Assembly: GCA_016720395.1 (NCBI GenBank)
Contig: JADKKR010000003.1
Coordinates: 124,001-188,000, forward strand
DNA from: Geobacteraceae bacterium
Lineage (GTDB): Bacteria > Desulfobacterota > Desulfuromonadia > Geobacterales > Pseudopelobacteraceae
DNA: 64,000 nt
Direction: 5' to 3'
Part shown: positions 34,888-43,992 of the stretch, one piece after another
How positions within the stretch are numbered: the first letter of the stretch is position 1
Layout: each line of letters starts with the position of its first letter
Position numbers and translations under genes: made by a program
The notes under the pieces: model-generated
The model's database searches: none
What the model was told of the DNA's origin: nothing
Seen by the model: the letters and a program-made list of their open reading frames with translations, nothing else

Positions 34888-36174
34888 ATGTTTTCACTCC
34901 CCCTTGAACAGCGCCTGGAGGTCCTGGCCGACAGCGCCAAGTATGATGTTTCCTGCTCATCCAGCGGCAGCAGCCGCGCTGGAAAGGCCGGTGCTCTCGG
35001 CAGCACCGCTGCCAGCGGCATCTGCCACAGCTGGAGCGCCGACGGGCGCTGTATCTCGCTGCTGAAGATCCTCCTGACCAACGCCTGCATCTACGACTGT
35101 GCCTACTGCCTCAACCGCCGCTCCAACGACATCCCCCGCGCCGCCTTCACGCCCGACGAGGTCGTGGCGCTGACGATGAACTTCTACCGCCGCAATTACA
35201 TCGAAGGGCTGTTCCTGAGCACCGGCGTGCTGCGCTCGGCCGACTACACCATGGAGCAGCTGATCGCCGTGGCACGCAGGCTGCGGGAGGTGGAGCGCTT
35301 CAACGGTTATATCCACCTCAAGCTCGTGCCGGGTGCCGATCCTCTGCTGGTCGCCCGGGCCGGGCGCTACGCCGACCGGCTCAGCATCAACATCGAGCTT
35401 CCCAGCAGCCGAAGTCTGGCCCTGCTGGCACCGGACAAGCCGCGCGAATCGGTGATCGCCCCCATGCGCCAGGTCAGCGGCCTGATCGTCGAATCCAGGG
35501 CTGACCGCAAGGAATCCCGCAAGGCGCCCCGCTTCGCCCCGGCCGGCCAGAGCACCCAGCTGATCGTGGGGGCCACGCCGGAGAGCGATCGCGAGATCAT
35601 CACCCTCTCTGAAGGGCTCTACCGGAGCCTGGAGTTGAAGCGGGTCTACTACTCGGCCTTCATACCGGTCTCCAGCGACAACCGCCTGCCGGCGCTGCCC
35701 ACACCGCCCCTGCTGCGGGAACACCGCCTGTACCAGGCCGACTGGCTGCTGCGCTTCTACGGTTTTGCCGCCCACGAGTTGCTGGACGAAGCCCATCCCA
35801 ACCTGGACATGCGTTTCGATCCCAAGAGCGACTGGGCCCTGCGGAACCTGCAGCTCTTCCCGGTGGAGGTCAACCGGGCCGATTACGAGGTCCTGCTGCG
35901 GGTGCCGGGGGTCGGCGTGCGCTCGGCCCGGCGCATCGTGCAGGCCCGCCGAGGCACACGTCTGGGCGAGGTGGAATTGAGAAAACTGGGGGTGGTGCTG
36001 AAGCGCGCCCGCTATTTCCTGACCGCCGGCGGACGCTATCTGGGGGGCATCCGGCTCGACGGACCACAGCTGATCGAACGGCTGCTGGCCCCGGCCCGCC
36101 GGCCGGCGCGGCTGGACCAGCTGGAGCTGTTTGCGGCGCTGCCGGACCTTTCGGCTGTCTCAGGGGAGTTGTGA
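34888..36174 (+). CDS. Putative DNA modification/repair radical SAM protein
   Basis: The product has 428 residues. An N-terminal linker precedes a radical SAM motif CIYDCAYC (Cys 67, 71, 74), and the C-terminal part has helix-hairpin-helix DNA-binding signals (LLRVPGVGVRSARRIVQAR, about 337-355). This arrangement is that of the radical SAM family proposed to act in DNA modification or repair with a partner from TIGR03915. It overlaps that partner by one base (tgATG), so they are co-translated. Confidence 0.85.
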   Translation: MFSLPLEQRLEVLADSAKYDVSCSSSGSSRAGKAGALGSTAASGICHSWSADGRCISLLKILLTNACIYDCAYCLNRRSNDIPRAAFTPDEVVALTMNFYRRNYIEGLFLSTGVLRSADYTMEQLIAVARRLREVERFNGYIHLKLVPGADPLLVARAGRYADRLSINIELPSSRSLALLAPDKPRESVIAPMRQVSGLIVESRADRKESRKAPRFAPAGQSTQLIVGATPESDREIITLSEGLYRSLELKRVYYSAFIPVSSDNRLPALPTPPLLREHRLYQADWLLRFYGFAAHELLDEAHPNLDMRFDPKSDWALRNLQLFPVEVNRADYEVLLRVPGVGVRSARRIVQARRGTRLGEVELRKLGVVLKRARYFLTAGGRYLGGIRLDGPQLIERLLAPARRPARLDQLELFAALPDLSAVSGEL

Positions 36175-36926
36175 TGGCACGCTACGCATACGAGGGCGAT
36201 TTTGAGGGGTTTCTCTGCGCCCTGGTCGCCAGCCTGGAAAATGGCGACGGGCAGCCGGAATTCGTCCGGGATAGTGATGCTGCAGAAGCAGGGCTGTTCA
36301 GCGGCGAGCTCTGCCAGGTGCCGGCTGTGCGCGAGGTTACGCTGGCGTTCCGGAGCCGCTTTGTGGCGGCAGTGTCGCGGGAGGCCTTTGCCACTGCCCG
36401 CTACGCCTTTCACAGCGGAAAGAAGGGCATCGAGCAGCTGCTGTGGCGCTACCTGCTGCTGGGCCTGGAGCAGGGGAGGCTGCTGGAGGGGATGCTGACG
36501 GTCGAGCCGGTCTGGTCGATCAACCGCATTGCGCGGCATGTATCCCACGAGGCGCACAAGTTCAAGGGCTTTGTCCGCTTCCGCGAGGTCACGGAAGGCT
36601 TCCTGTACGCTTCGATTGAACCGGAGGCCGATGTCCTGCCGCTGATCGCTCCCCACTTTGTCGGGCGGGTCGGGGATCGTCCCTGGATGATCCATGACCT
36701 CCGCCGCCGGCAGGCAGCGGTTTTTGACCTGCGGTCGTGGCGGCTGGTCAGCGGGATAGAGTTGACCGCCGAACCGGGGTGCAGCGACGCCGAACGTGAC
36801 TATGCCGCCCTGTGGCAGCGCTATTTCCGGCACCATGCCATTACAGAGCGGCATAATCCAAAACTGCAGCAGAAACATGTCCCGCTGCGCTATCGGAAGC
36901 ATCTGGTGGAGTTTACAGGCCCGTAA
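36174..36926 (+). CDS. TIGR03915-family putative DNA repair partner protein
   Basis: The product has 250 residues from ATG 36174 (GGGGAG at 36163-36168). It is soluble and mixed alpha/beta, with RHVSHEAHKFKGFVRFREV (about 122-140) and a late RDYAALWQRYFRHHAITERHNPKLQQKHVPLRY segment, typical of the family always found beside the radical SAM DNA protein. Its chemistry is not established. It ends overlapping the MuiA C-terminal fragment on the opposite strand. Confidence 0.83.
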   Translation: MARYAYEGDFEGFLCALVASLENGDGQPEFVRDSDAAEAGLFSGELCQVPAVREVTLAFRSRFVAAVSREAFATARYAFHSGKKGIEQLLWRYLLLGLEQGRLLEGMLTVEPVWSINRIARHVSHEAHKFKGFVRFREVTEGFLYASIEPEADVLPLIAPHFVGRVGDRPWMIHDLRRRQAAVFDLRSWRLVSGIELTAEPGCSDAERDYAALWQRYFRHHAITERHNPKLQQKHVPLRYRKHLVEFTGP

Positions 36927-37167
36927 TCTCGCGATCCTTGGGATACTCCACCACGATCCCGAAGGTCAGTTCCCGCTTCTCCCCGGCCTTCAAGGGCAGT
37001 TTCCAGGTCAGGCGCCCGTCATCCCTGATCTCGTCCGGTTTGATGGACGGTTCGTCCAGGGTCACCTTGATCTCGGCATCGCCTGCCAGCGGCAGCTGGT
37101 CCCGGACCGTCACGGTCTGGTCCGCTCCACGGAGATTGGTTACCTCGATGCGGTAACGGTAGCTCAT
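36913..37167 (-). CDS. MuiA-like DUF4139 protein, C-terminal part (frameshift)
   Basis: This 84-residue frame starts at ATG 37165-37167, overlapping the stop of the main frame as ATGA. It has a beta-rich end typical of DUF4139 proteins (SYRYRIEVTNLRGADQ, GEKRELTFGIVVEYP). In intact relatives this continues directly from the frame at 37164-38567, so one base near 37191-37200 is missing or the gene is truly split. It is convergent with the repair gene. Confidence 0.72.
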   Translation of the reverse strand: MSYRYRIEVTNLRGADQTVTVRDQLPLAGDAEIKVTLDEPSIKPDEIRDDGRLTWKLPLKAGEKRELTFGIVVEYPKDREITGL

Positions 37168-38567
37168 GCGGTTCCTGCCGAACAGGCCGGCTTCCTGTGC
37201 TGTTTCAATTCTTCGCGTTTGACGGTCACCTGCTCGTCGGTTCCGAAAAAGATATCGAACTTCTCGCCGGCGGCGACCTTTTTCAGGTAGGAGCTGCCGG
37301 TGAAGGTGCTGCCGGTGAAGATGTTGACCTTGCCGGGCAGCAGGGGGTAACTGGCGCGATTGACGATCTCGGACCTGAGGAAGACGAAGGGTGAGAGCTT
37401 GGGCACGGCCAGGAACTCGAGGCTGACCGGCAGCTGTTCCAGAGCAACCACGCTGCCGTGCTGGCTGTTGTCGGAAGGGATGTCAACCGTGCGCGGGACC
37501 CGGAAACTGACGGAGGTCTGCTCGCTGCTGACCTCGGCGGTCTGGAGATCCGCCGGTGCTTCTGCAGCCTGTTCCATCATCACCGCACGGTCCTCGGCCC
37601 TCATCATTCCCTTGGCCAACCTGGCACCATAGATGGCCGGAGCGGCCGCCGGCATGGGTGGCTGTGGGTGGAAAAACGCTATCCGCCAGGGGTAAAGTTC
37701 GGGTGGTGCCCCGCCGGCGGATGGCCGGGCGGTGGAGAGGGTCAGTTCCACATCCTTCCATTCCTCGCCGGTTTGCTGGCGAACCAGTGCCCGGAAGGTC
37801 AGTCCGGCGGACTTCCCATCCGCTGCCAGACGCACGTCGTAGGAGGGTTCCCAACCGGCCTGGGCGGAAACGGCCGACAGATCCAGGGTCAGGTTCCCCT
37901 CGCGGGATACCTCCAGGCTGACCGCGACGCTCTTCGCCTCCTTGCGGCGGGAGCCGACCGATTCGTCCCGCTGACGGCGGAGCGCATCGATCTTGTCTTT
38001 AATGGTGCGTTTCTCCGTCTCCAGCTCGCGGGACAGCTCCTCTGCCCTGGTAACACCCGAACCCACGAATGCGGAGGCATCCGTCAGCTCGGCAGCCGTC
38101 GGCCGGCCGACCGCCAGCTCCTTGGAGATGCGGTCACCCCATGCCACCCGGATTGAATCCAGAAAGGCCTTCTGGGAGGCCAGTCCGGCCTTGCGGGCAT
38201 CCAGAACACCAGACTGCCGCTCCAGGCCACGGATCTCTTCATCGATTTCCTTGACCCGCTTTTCGCCGCTCTGCTCCAGGAACACCCGTTTAACCTCCAG
38301 TCCAACGATCGTCACTCCGGCGGTCCCTTTGCCTTCGACCCGCACGGAATCATCCTGGATAAGGGATGGAAGGTCGTCGAACGTCACCAGGTAGCTGCCG
38401 GGCTTGAGGGCCAGGGCGGCGCTGCGGGTCGTCATGGCCCGGTCGGGATAGACGGTGACGGTGGTGATGCGCGGTGATGTCTGCAGCCGGCGGACGTCTG
38501 CGCCGAAGACGAGGGCCGGCATCAGCAGCAGTGCCAGCAGCAGGGCAGGTCGGGTGATTGGTGTCAT
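37164..38567 (-). CDS. Mucoidy inhibitor MuiA-like DUF4139 protein, main part (frameshift)
   Basis: This 467-residue frame has a signal peptide (about 1-22), a beta domain, a coiled-coil region (about 95-210), then a beta domain with the DUF4139 pattern (WEPSYDVRLAADGKSAGLTFRALVRQQTGEEW). The frame ends KQHRKPACSAGTA where the expected EAGLFGRNR-like sequence continues in the next frame, a single-base slip. The protein is periplasmic or outer-membrane associated; its function is unknown. Its start is ATG 38565-38567 behind AAGGAG. Confidence 0.82.
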   Translation of the reverse strand: MTPITRPALLLALLLMPALVFGADVRRLQTSPRITTVTVYPDRAMTTRSAALALKPGSYLVTFDDLPSLIQDDSVRVEGKGTAGVTIVGLEVKRVFLEQSGEKRVKEIDEEIRGLERQSGVLDARKAGLASQKAFLDSIRVAWGDRISKELAVGRPTAAELTDASAFVGSGVTRAEELSRELETEKRTIKDKIDALRRQRDESVGSRRKEAKSVAVSLEVSREGNLTLDLSAVSAQAGWEPSYDVRLAADGKSAGLTFRALVRQQTGEEWKDVELTLSTARPSAGGAPPELYPWRIAFFHPQPPMPAAAPAIYGARLAKGMMRAEDRAVMMEQAAEAPADLQTAEVSSEQTSVSFRVPRTVDIPSDNSQHGSVVALEQLPVSLEFLAVPKLSPFVFLRSEIVNRASYPLLPGKVNIFTGSTFTGSSYLKKVAAGEKFDIFFGTDEQVTVKREELKQHRKPACSAGTA

Positions 38568-38718
38568 GTTGAACTCCTTGTGCGGAAGGTCTTGCAGTCT
38601 CTTGGTTAGGAGTATACCAAATACCGGCGGACATGCACGCGGAGAAACGCGGAAGCGACAGAAGGGATGCTACGGGAAGCCCTGCCGGAAGGGGGCTCCG
38701 GCAGGGAGATTCAGATCG

Positions 38719-39258
38719 TTACTTCGATTTGCGGGGGCGGGGAGGGATAGGACCCTTGCTCTGTGTGGGTCTCGCATCAGGCCGTGATGCTGCCGGCTTC
38801 AATGCGGGCCTGGTGGTTTTGCCTGGTTTCTGGCGCTGGTCCGCAGCCGTCTCGGCACGTGTATCCGGCCGTGGTGACGTCTTTTTTCCCACTGCAGCCG
38901 CAGGGCGGGCACCAGAAGCCGCCTTCGGTTTTGTCCCTGGTTTTGCCTCCGGCCGGGGGCCCGATTTCATCCAGGGTTGTCTGTTACCGCCCGACTTTGA
39001 CATGCCCGGTTTCTGGGGACGGGCGATGCTGACGACAATCTCCCGGTCGACCAGGTAGGTACCGTCCAGGGTTTCGACAACTTCAGCCAGATCGATGCCG
39101 GATGCCATGCGCACGTAGCCGCAGCGCTTGAACTCGCCGGTATCCGGGTCAATGATCAGGTGTACGGAGGTAACCGTGCCCATGACGGAGAATAATTTCC
39201 AGACATCTTCTTCGGTGGCGTTTTCAGATATATGTCCCACATAGATTTCTTTGGCCAT
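38719..39258 (-). CDS. RRM RNA-binding protein with long basic tail
   Basis: The product has 179 residues: an RRM (RNP2 EIYVGHIS at about 4-11, RNP1 KRCGYVRM at about 44-51) and a tail of about 90 residues rich in Pro, Lys, Arg, Ala and Ser. It is a longer paralog of the 103-residue protein at 26503 and could bind RNA with the tail adding affinity. ATG 39256-39258 lies behind AAGGA. The SDR frame overlaps this start, probably because of an indel at the SDR end. Confidence 0.83.
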   Translation of the reverse strand: MAKEIYVGHISENATEEDVWKLFSVMGTVTSVHLIIDPDTGEFKRCGYVRMASGIDLAEVVETLDGTYLVDREIVVSIARPQKPGMSKSGGNRQPWMKSGPRPEAKPGTKPKAASGARPAAAVGKKTSPRPDTRAETAADQRQKPGKTTRPALKPAASRPDARPTQSKGPIPPRPRKSK

Positions 39259-40052
39259 GATTGTTCCTTCTGTCTTTCGATTGCGTTACTTTTTTTCCCG
39301 GTGGATGCCGCAAACGGTCCCCAGGTCTGGTCTATTGACATGACCTCCAGAGTGTTGATGTTGACATGGGGCGGCCGGTTTACAACCCACAGCACGGTCT
39401 CGGCAATGTCGGCTGCTGTCAGTGGCGCAGTACCTTCATAGACCTTGGCAGCCTTGTCGTCATCCCCTTTGAAGCGTACCCGGGAGAATTCGGTTTCGGC
39501 CATACCCGGCTGGATACAGGTCACCCGCACACGCGTTCCCAGCAGGTCGCAGCGCAGGTTGCGGGAAAACTGGGTCACGAAGGCCTTGCTGCCGCCGTAG
39601 ACATTGCCGCCGGGGTAGGGCCAGGCCCCGGCCGTGGAACTGATGTTGACGATATGTCCGCGATTGCGGGCCACCATGCCGGGCAGTATCAGGCGGGTGC
39701 AGTACATCAGTCCCTTGATATTGGTGTCCACCATGGTATCCCAGTCATCCAGGTCAGCCTGATGGGACGGTTCCAGGCCCAGAGCCAGGCCGGCGTTATT
39801 GAGCAGTACGTCGATTTCGCGGAAACGCTCCGGCAGGGCTTCCACCGCACCCTGAACCGCTTCCCGGTCGCTCACGTCCAGCGGGATGATGTGGATCTCT
39901 GCTGTCCGGGCCAGCTCTTCCTGCAGGGCCAGCAGGGGATCCACCCGCCGTGCCGTAAGGACCAGCCGGTTGCCCGGTCGTGCGAAGAGGCGTGCACAGG
40001 CAGCACCGAATCCGGAGGATGCCCCGGTGATGAATATGGTCTGTCCATTCAT
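39156..40052 (-). CDS. Short-chain dehydrogenase (YdfG-like), 3' end probably frameshifted
   Basis: The Rossmann start FITGASSGFGAACARL (about 7-22), NNAG, the YGGSK active site (Tyr about 152, Lys about 156) and the late VNINTLEVMSIDQTW segment match the serine/3-hydroxy acid dehydrogenase YdfG group. YdfG-type proteins end soon after with a HRQ-like sequence. Here the frame reads on for about 48 unrelated residues into the RRM gene. The alternative frame gives IHREKK then stop at 39286-39288, so the natural gene probably ends at 39286 and an indel lies near 39303-39311. Confidence 0.85.
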   Translation of the reverse strand: MNGQTIFITGASSGFGAACARLFARPGNRLVLTARRVDPLLALQEELARTAEIHIIPLDVSDREAVQGAVEALPERFREIDVLLNNAGLALGLEPSHQADLDDWDTMVDTNIKGLMYCTRLILPGMVARNRGHIVNISSTAGAWPYPGGNVYGGSKAFVTQFSRNLRCDLLGTRVRVTCIQPGMAETEFSRVRFKGDDDKAAKVYEGTAPLTAADIAETVLWVVNRPPHVNINTLEVMSIDQTWGPFAASTGKKSNAIERQKEQSWPKKSMWDIYLKTPPKKMSGNYSPSWARLPPYT

Positions 40053-40960
40053 GGTTTTCCTCCCTGGTCGTGGTTCGATGACGGGATCAGATTCTTCACT
40101 GCTGCAAGCAGCTCTTCACGGCTGATACCCCGCTGTGTGCAGAGATCCAGAAAGGGACCGGTCAGCGGTGCACAGACCGTCAACGGGCCACTGTCCGGGC
40201 GAATCAGGACGGTCTTGAACGAGTGCAGGGCAAAACCCTCGTATTCGGGCATTTCATGGCTGCCGTAACGTTTGTCTCCCAGAACCGGATGCCCGATGGC
40301 TTCCAGGTGACGCCTGATCTGGTGCATGCGCCCGCTGATCGGGACGACCGCCAGCAGGGTGCAGTCATCTCCCGGCAACAGGATCGAGTAACGGGTCTCC
40401 GACTCCTTGCCGTCCAGAGGTTCGCAGATGCTGCCGCTGCCGGGAGGTGTGCCTTCGACCAGCGCCAGATAAAGTTTGTCAAGGCCGGTCTCCTTGACCT
40501 GTCGCCCGTAAAGGCCGGCAGAGGAAGAGCTCTTGGCCAGGATGACGGTCCCCGAGGTGCCGCGGTCGAGGCGGTTGACCGGGTAGAGTTTGCAGGCCGT
40601 GTCGCGCCAGTCCATATACGCGGCACTCTGGTCCACCAGATTGTCCTCCAGTTCCGCAGTGCGGTGCATGGCCAACCCGGAAGGCTTGTTGACGATGACG
40701 ATCTGTTCGTCCTCGTAGAGGATATCCAGTGCCGGCCGCTCTTCCCGAAGCAGCGCGGTGAGGGTCGCGCTTTCCTTGAGGGTCACAGTGTCGCGGAATG
40801 CAAGGAAGGTGTCAGGAGTGGAGGCGGCGCCATTGAGTTTCGCGGCGCCGCTTTTGATCAGTTTGCGGGGATAGCCGGTGGCTGCCGTCGGCATGAGCGT
40901 GCGCAGGAAGCTCTCAAGCCGGCGACAGTGGTCCCTGGGGAAGATCTCATAGCTGAGCAT
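40049..40960 (-). CDS. RluA-family pseudouridine synthase
   Basis: This 303-residue enzyme has an N-terminal S4-like region, the active-site VNRLDRGTSG motif (catalytic Asp about 127) and a GRMHQIRRHLEAIGHPVLGD segment. It converts uridine to pseudouridine in rRNA or tRNA. The stop overlaps the SDR start by 4 bases, and hisG lies 3 bases upstream, so these genes form one transcription unit. Confidence 0.9.
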   Translation of the reverse strand: MLSYEIFPRDHCRRLESFLRTLMPTAATGYPRKLIKSGAAKLNGAASTPDTFLAFRDTVTLKESATLTALLREERPALDILYEDEQIVIVNKPSGLAMHRTAELEDNLVDQSAAYMDWRDTACKLYPVNRLDRGTSGTVILAKSSSSAGLYGRQVKETGLDKLYLALVEGTPPGSGSICEPLDGKESETRYSILLPGDDCTLLAVVPISGRMHQIRRHLEAIGHPVLGDKRYGSHEMPEYEGFALHSFKTVLIRPDSGPLTVCAPLTGPFLDLCTQRGISREELLAAVKNLIPSSNHDQGGKP

Positions 40961-40963
40961 GGT

Positions 40964-41839
40964 TCAGATGATCTTGTTCAGCGGATATTCGATGATCCCT
41001 TTGGCTCCCAGTTTGATCAGCTCCGGCACGATGCGCCGCACCTCTTTCTCGGACATGATGCTTTCGATGGACAGCCAGTCCGATTTATAGAGATGCGATA
41101 CTGTCGGGTGCTTCAGGCTCGGCAGTACGTTGGTGATGGACTCGATCATGTCGGCCGGAGCGTTCATCTTCAATCCGACCATTCCCTCGGCGGCCAGAGA
41201 CGACTTGAGCAGGGTGGCGATCTGGTTTATCTTGGCCCGCTTCCAGGGGTCTTCCCAGGCTGATTTGCTGGCGATCAGCACCGGTACGGACTCCATCAGT
41301 TCGCAGACGATCCGCAGACCGTTAGCCTTGATGGTCGAGCCGGTTTCTGTGACCTCGACGATGGCATCACACAGGCCGTCGACGACCTTGGCCTCGGTGG
41401 CACCCCAGGAAAACTCCACATTGACCGGTATGTTGCGTTCGGCGAAATAACGCGTGGTGAAACCGACCAGTTCCGTGGAGATGGTCGCGCCGTGCAGGTC
41501 CTCCGGCGCTTGAACCTTGGAGTCGCCGTTAACCACCAGCACCCAGCGGGCAGGGCGGCGGGACACCTTGGAATAGACCATTTCGCAGACCTCGACGACA
41601 TCCGCCTGGTTCTCCCTGACCCAGTCGCGCCCGGCAATCCCGGCATCGATAGTGTCCCGCTCCACGTAGCGCCCCATTTCCTGGGGGCGGATCAGTTTAC
41701 AGTTCATTTCGGCATCGTCTACGCCGGGAAAGTAGCTGCGCGACGAGATGCTGATCTGCCAGCCGGCCTTCTTGAAAAGGGCTACGGTTGCTTCTTCCAG
41801 GCTCCCCTTGGGGATGCCGAAGTTCAGTACGTTACTCAT
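40964..41839 (-). CDS. hisG: ATP phosphoribosyltransferase, long form
   Basis: The product has 291 residues. The first enzyme of histidine synthesis adds ATP to [23 protein letters not shown] (about 9-27), the PRPP-like [14 protein letters not shown] (about 160-173) and a C-terminal regulatory ACT-like HisG domain (about 215-291) show the long, histidine-regulated form. AAGGAGG lies before ATG 41837-41839. hisI lies upstream beyond the palindromic repeat copy B. Confidence 0.94.
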   Translation of the reverse strand: MSNVLNFGIPKGSLEEATVALFKKAGWQISISSRSYFPGVDDAEMNCKLIRPQEMGRYVERDTIDAGIAGRDWVRENQADVVEVCEMVYSKVSRRPARWVLVVNGDSKVQAPEDLHGATISTELVGFTTRYFAERNIPVNVEFSWGATEAKVVDGLCDAIVEVTETGSTIKANGLRIVCELMESVPVLIASKSAWEDPWKRAKINQIATLLKSSLAAEGMVGLKMNAPADMIESITNVLPSLKHPTVSHLYKSDWLSIESIMSEKEVRRIVPELIKLGAKGIIEYPLNKII

Positions 41840-41859
41840 ACAACCTCCTTAAAACATTA

Positions 41860-41981
41860 GCCACAGAGGTCACCGAGGACACAGAGAGGTTCTGAAACAA
41901 ACATTCTTTAGAATCCAACAAAATGGGTATTCATTTCTGTTTCAGGTGGATTTTCTCTGAGATCTCTGTGTCCTCTGTGGC
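41860..41981. repeat. CACAGAG-type dispersed palindromic repeat, copy B
   Basis: GCCACAGAGGTCACCGAGGACACAGAG (41860-41886) pairs imperfectly with CTCTGTGTCCTCTGTGGC (41964-41981). It lies in the hisI-hisG gap (41840-41993), oriented so a hisI-hisG transcript would form a long stem. Related copies are at 22861-23010 and 49176-49366. Confidence 0.65.
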
Positions 41982-41993
41982 AAAAATTCGTGA

Positions 41994-42371
41994 TTATTTT
42001 TTGTAGACTTCATTCGGGTCAAAGAGCGGCTTGCTGTGCTCCACCCACTGGCCGTTTTCCCACTTCACGTAGAAGCAGCTGCGGTTGCCGGTATGGCAGG
42101 CGGCCGGGCCGTTCTGTTTCACCTTGATGACGACCGTGTCGGCATCGCAGTCGGTCAGCACTTCCATGACATCCTGGGTGTTGCCGGACTCCTCGCCTTT
42201 CATCCAGTACTTGTTGCGTGTCCGGCTGAAGAACCAGGTCTTGCCGTCCTTCAGGGTCAGGTCGAGGGTTTTTTTGTCCATAAAGGCAACCATCAGGACC
42301 TCGCCGTTTTCATAGTCCTGGATAATGGCCGGGATCAGGCCGCCCATCTTGTCGAAATCGATCTGGATCAC
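41994..42371 (-). CDS. hisI: Phosphoribosyl-AMP cyclohydrolase
   Basis: The product has 125 residues from GTG 42369-42371 behind AAGGAG. It carries the metal-binding DCDADTVVIKVKQNGPAACHTG region (about 74-95, with Asp and Cys ligands) and CFYVKWENGQWVE at the end. It opens the adenine ring of phosphoribosyl-AMP in histidine synthesis. It is separate from HisE, as is common. The tRNA pair lies upstream on the same strand. Confidence 0.95.
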   Translation of the reverse strand: MIQIDFDKMGGLIPAIIQDYENGEVLMVAFMDKKTLDLTLKDGKTWFFSRTRNKYWMKGEESGNTQDVMEVLTDCDADTVVIKVKQNGPAACHTGNRSCFYVKWENGQWVEHSKPLFDPNEVYKK

Positions 42372-42456
42372 GTGCTTCTCCTTGCTGTGTGTAATGGTGC
42401 CGAAGTATATGATGTAAGGCCGTTAAATGCAAGCCCGCACCTGGCAGAAACAAAAG

Positions 42457-42487
42457 AAAAGGCGCCCTCTTGTGAGGCGCCTTTTTT
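42457..42487. terminator. Stem-loop terminator between tRNA and hisI
   Basis: AAAAGGCGCC pairs with GGCGCCTTTTTT around CTCTTGTGA. T-rich runs are present on both sides, so it may work in either direction. It could end the tRNA transcript before hisI. Confidence 0.7.
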
Positions 42488-42489
42488 AA

Positions 42490-42566
42490 TGGTGGCTGCT
42501 CAGGGACTCGAACCCCGGACCTAGCGAATATGAGTCGCTTGCTCTAGCCAGCTGAGCTAAGCAGCC
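42490..42566 (-). tRNA. tRNA with CAT anticodon (Ile2 or elongator Met)
   Basis: The 77-base cloverleaf has acceptor GGCTGCT/AGCAGCC, D arm GCTC/GAGC, anticodon loop CTCATAT (CAT) and encoded CCA. Its anticodon stem GCGA/TCGC resembles E. coli tRNA-Ile2, whose C34 is changed to lysidine, rather than elongator Met, but this cannot be settled by eye. Confidence 0.85.
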
Positions 42567-42579
42567 AAAAATTTAAGAA

Positions 42580-42617
42580 CGCCTCTTTAGTCATAAAAAC
42601 CAAAGAGGCGATATTTT
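42580..42617. other. Stem-loop between the two tRNAs
   Basis: CGCCTCTTT (42580-42588) pairs with AAAGAGGCG (42602-42610), followed by ATATTTTTTT. It lies between the two tRNA genes and may mark a processing or termination point. Confidence 0.5.
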
Positions 42618-42619
42618 TT

Positions 42620-42696
<77 letters not shown>

Positions 42697-42843
42697 ACAA
42701 TTGAAGAAATATGTTTATAGCCCAGTCGGTTATGCAGGTCAATACTTATTTTCTTAGCAAATGGAGCTTCAAAGGAAATTGTCAGGTCAATCGGTATGTT
42801 ATCAGGTTAATTTATTTTGCAGCAGTCTCCCGGTCGATTGTTG

Positions 42844-43992
42844 CTACGGCAGAAAACGCTGAAACACCTGGTTGGAGAGGAGCATGCCGCGGCGGGTGAG
42901 GCGGATTCCGAAGCTGTCTTCTGTCAGCAGCTCACGTTCAAGCAGTTGGCGGATCTCCCGGCCGAAGACATCTTCAAGCCCGGTCTTGAATTCCCGTTCG
43001 AAAGATTCAAACTCAACCCCTTCGGCCATGCGAAGACCGAGGAACAGGAATTCTGCCATAGCGTCCGCACGGGTAAGCTTCATGATACCCTGGCGCGGCA
43101 GGGTGTTGTTGAGCAGTGCGGCACCGTATTCCTTGAGGTCGGCGGAATTGCTGAAGCGGGTGCCGTGACCTGCGTCCCTCAGAAAAGAATGGGCACCGGC
43201 CCCAAGGCCCAGGTAGCCGTCCCGCTTCCAGTAGCCGCTGTTGTGCCGGGAGCGGAATCCGGCCCGTGCATAGTTGGCGATCTCGTAGTGCCCGTATCCT
43301 TTCGCCTCCAGTACATCATCCGCTGCCTCGAACATCTCTGCGGCCATGTCTTCGTCCGGCAGCAGAGGGCTGCCGCTGTCGTACCTCAGATCAAACGGGG
43401 TGCCTTCCTCGATTGTCAGGCCATATATCGAGATATGTTCCGGAGCAAGATTTAGGGCCTGCTTGAGCTCTGTACGCCACATGGGACCCGTCTGCCCGGG
43501 TAGTGCATGGATCAGATCGATGCCGATGTTGTCGAATCCGGCCTGCCGTGCCGCCGCAAAGGCTTCCCGTGCCTGCTGCGACGTGTGGATGCGCCCCAGC
43601 TCATGCAGCATGCGGTCATCAAAGGACTGTATACCGAGGGACAGCCTGGTGACACCGGCCTGACGGAAGCCGGCAAGCCTCGTGAAATCGACGGTACCCG
43701 GGTTGGCCTCCAGGGTTATCTCGGCGTCATCTGCCAGTTCGAAGAGCGTCCCGGCCTGCCGGATCAGAGCTGCAATCAGGTGCGGATCCAGCAGAGATGG
43801 TGTTCCGCCGCCGAAATAGATGCTCTCCAGCTTTTGTCGAGGAGCTGTCGCCTGTGCCGTGAGATGCATCTCGTGTTGCACAAGCGATGCATAAGCGTTC
43901 AGGTCAGTGCCGGCAATCTCTTCCGAGAAGAATGCGCAGTAGGGGCATTTCCTTTGACAGTAAGGAATATGGATGTAGAGGCGTGTGAACAT
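42844..43992 (-). CDS. hemW: Radical SAM heme chaperone HemW
   Basis: The product has 382 residues. The radical SAM motif CQRKCPYC (Cys 12, 16, 19), FGGGTPSLL (about 61-69) and a C-terminal HemN-like domain (about 300-382) are present. HemW is a heme-binding chaperone that delivers heme to respiratory proteins; it lacks features needed to be a confirmed coproporphyrinogen oxidase. The ATG 43990-43992 is preceded by the palindrome GAATTGCAATTC. Confidence 0.9.
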   Translation of the reverse strand: MFTRLYIHIPYCQRKCPYCAFFSEEIAGTDLNAYASLVQHEMHLTAQATAPRQKLESIYFGGGTPSLLDPHLIAALIRQAGTLFELADDAEITLEANPGTVDFTRLAGFRQAGVTRLSLGIQSFDDRMLHELGRIHTSQQAREAFAAARQAGFDNIGIDLIHALPGQTGPMWRTELKQALNLAPEHISIYGLTIEEGTPFDLRYDSGSPLLPDEDMAAEMFEAADDVLEAKGYGHYEIANYARAGFRSRHNSGYWKRDGYLGLGAGAHSFLRDAGHGTRFSNSADLKEYGAALLNNTLPRQGIMKLTRADAMAEFLFLGLRMAEGVEFESFEREFKTGLEDVFGREIRQLLERELLTEDSFGIRLTRRGMLLSNQVFQRFLP

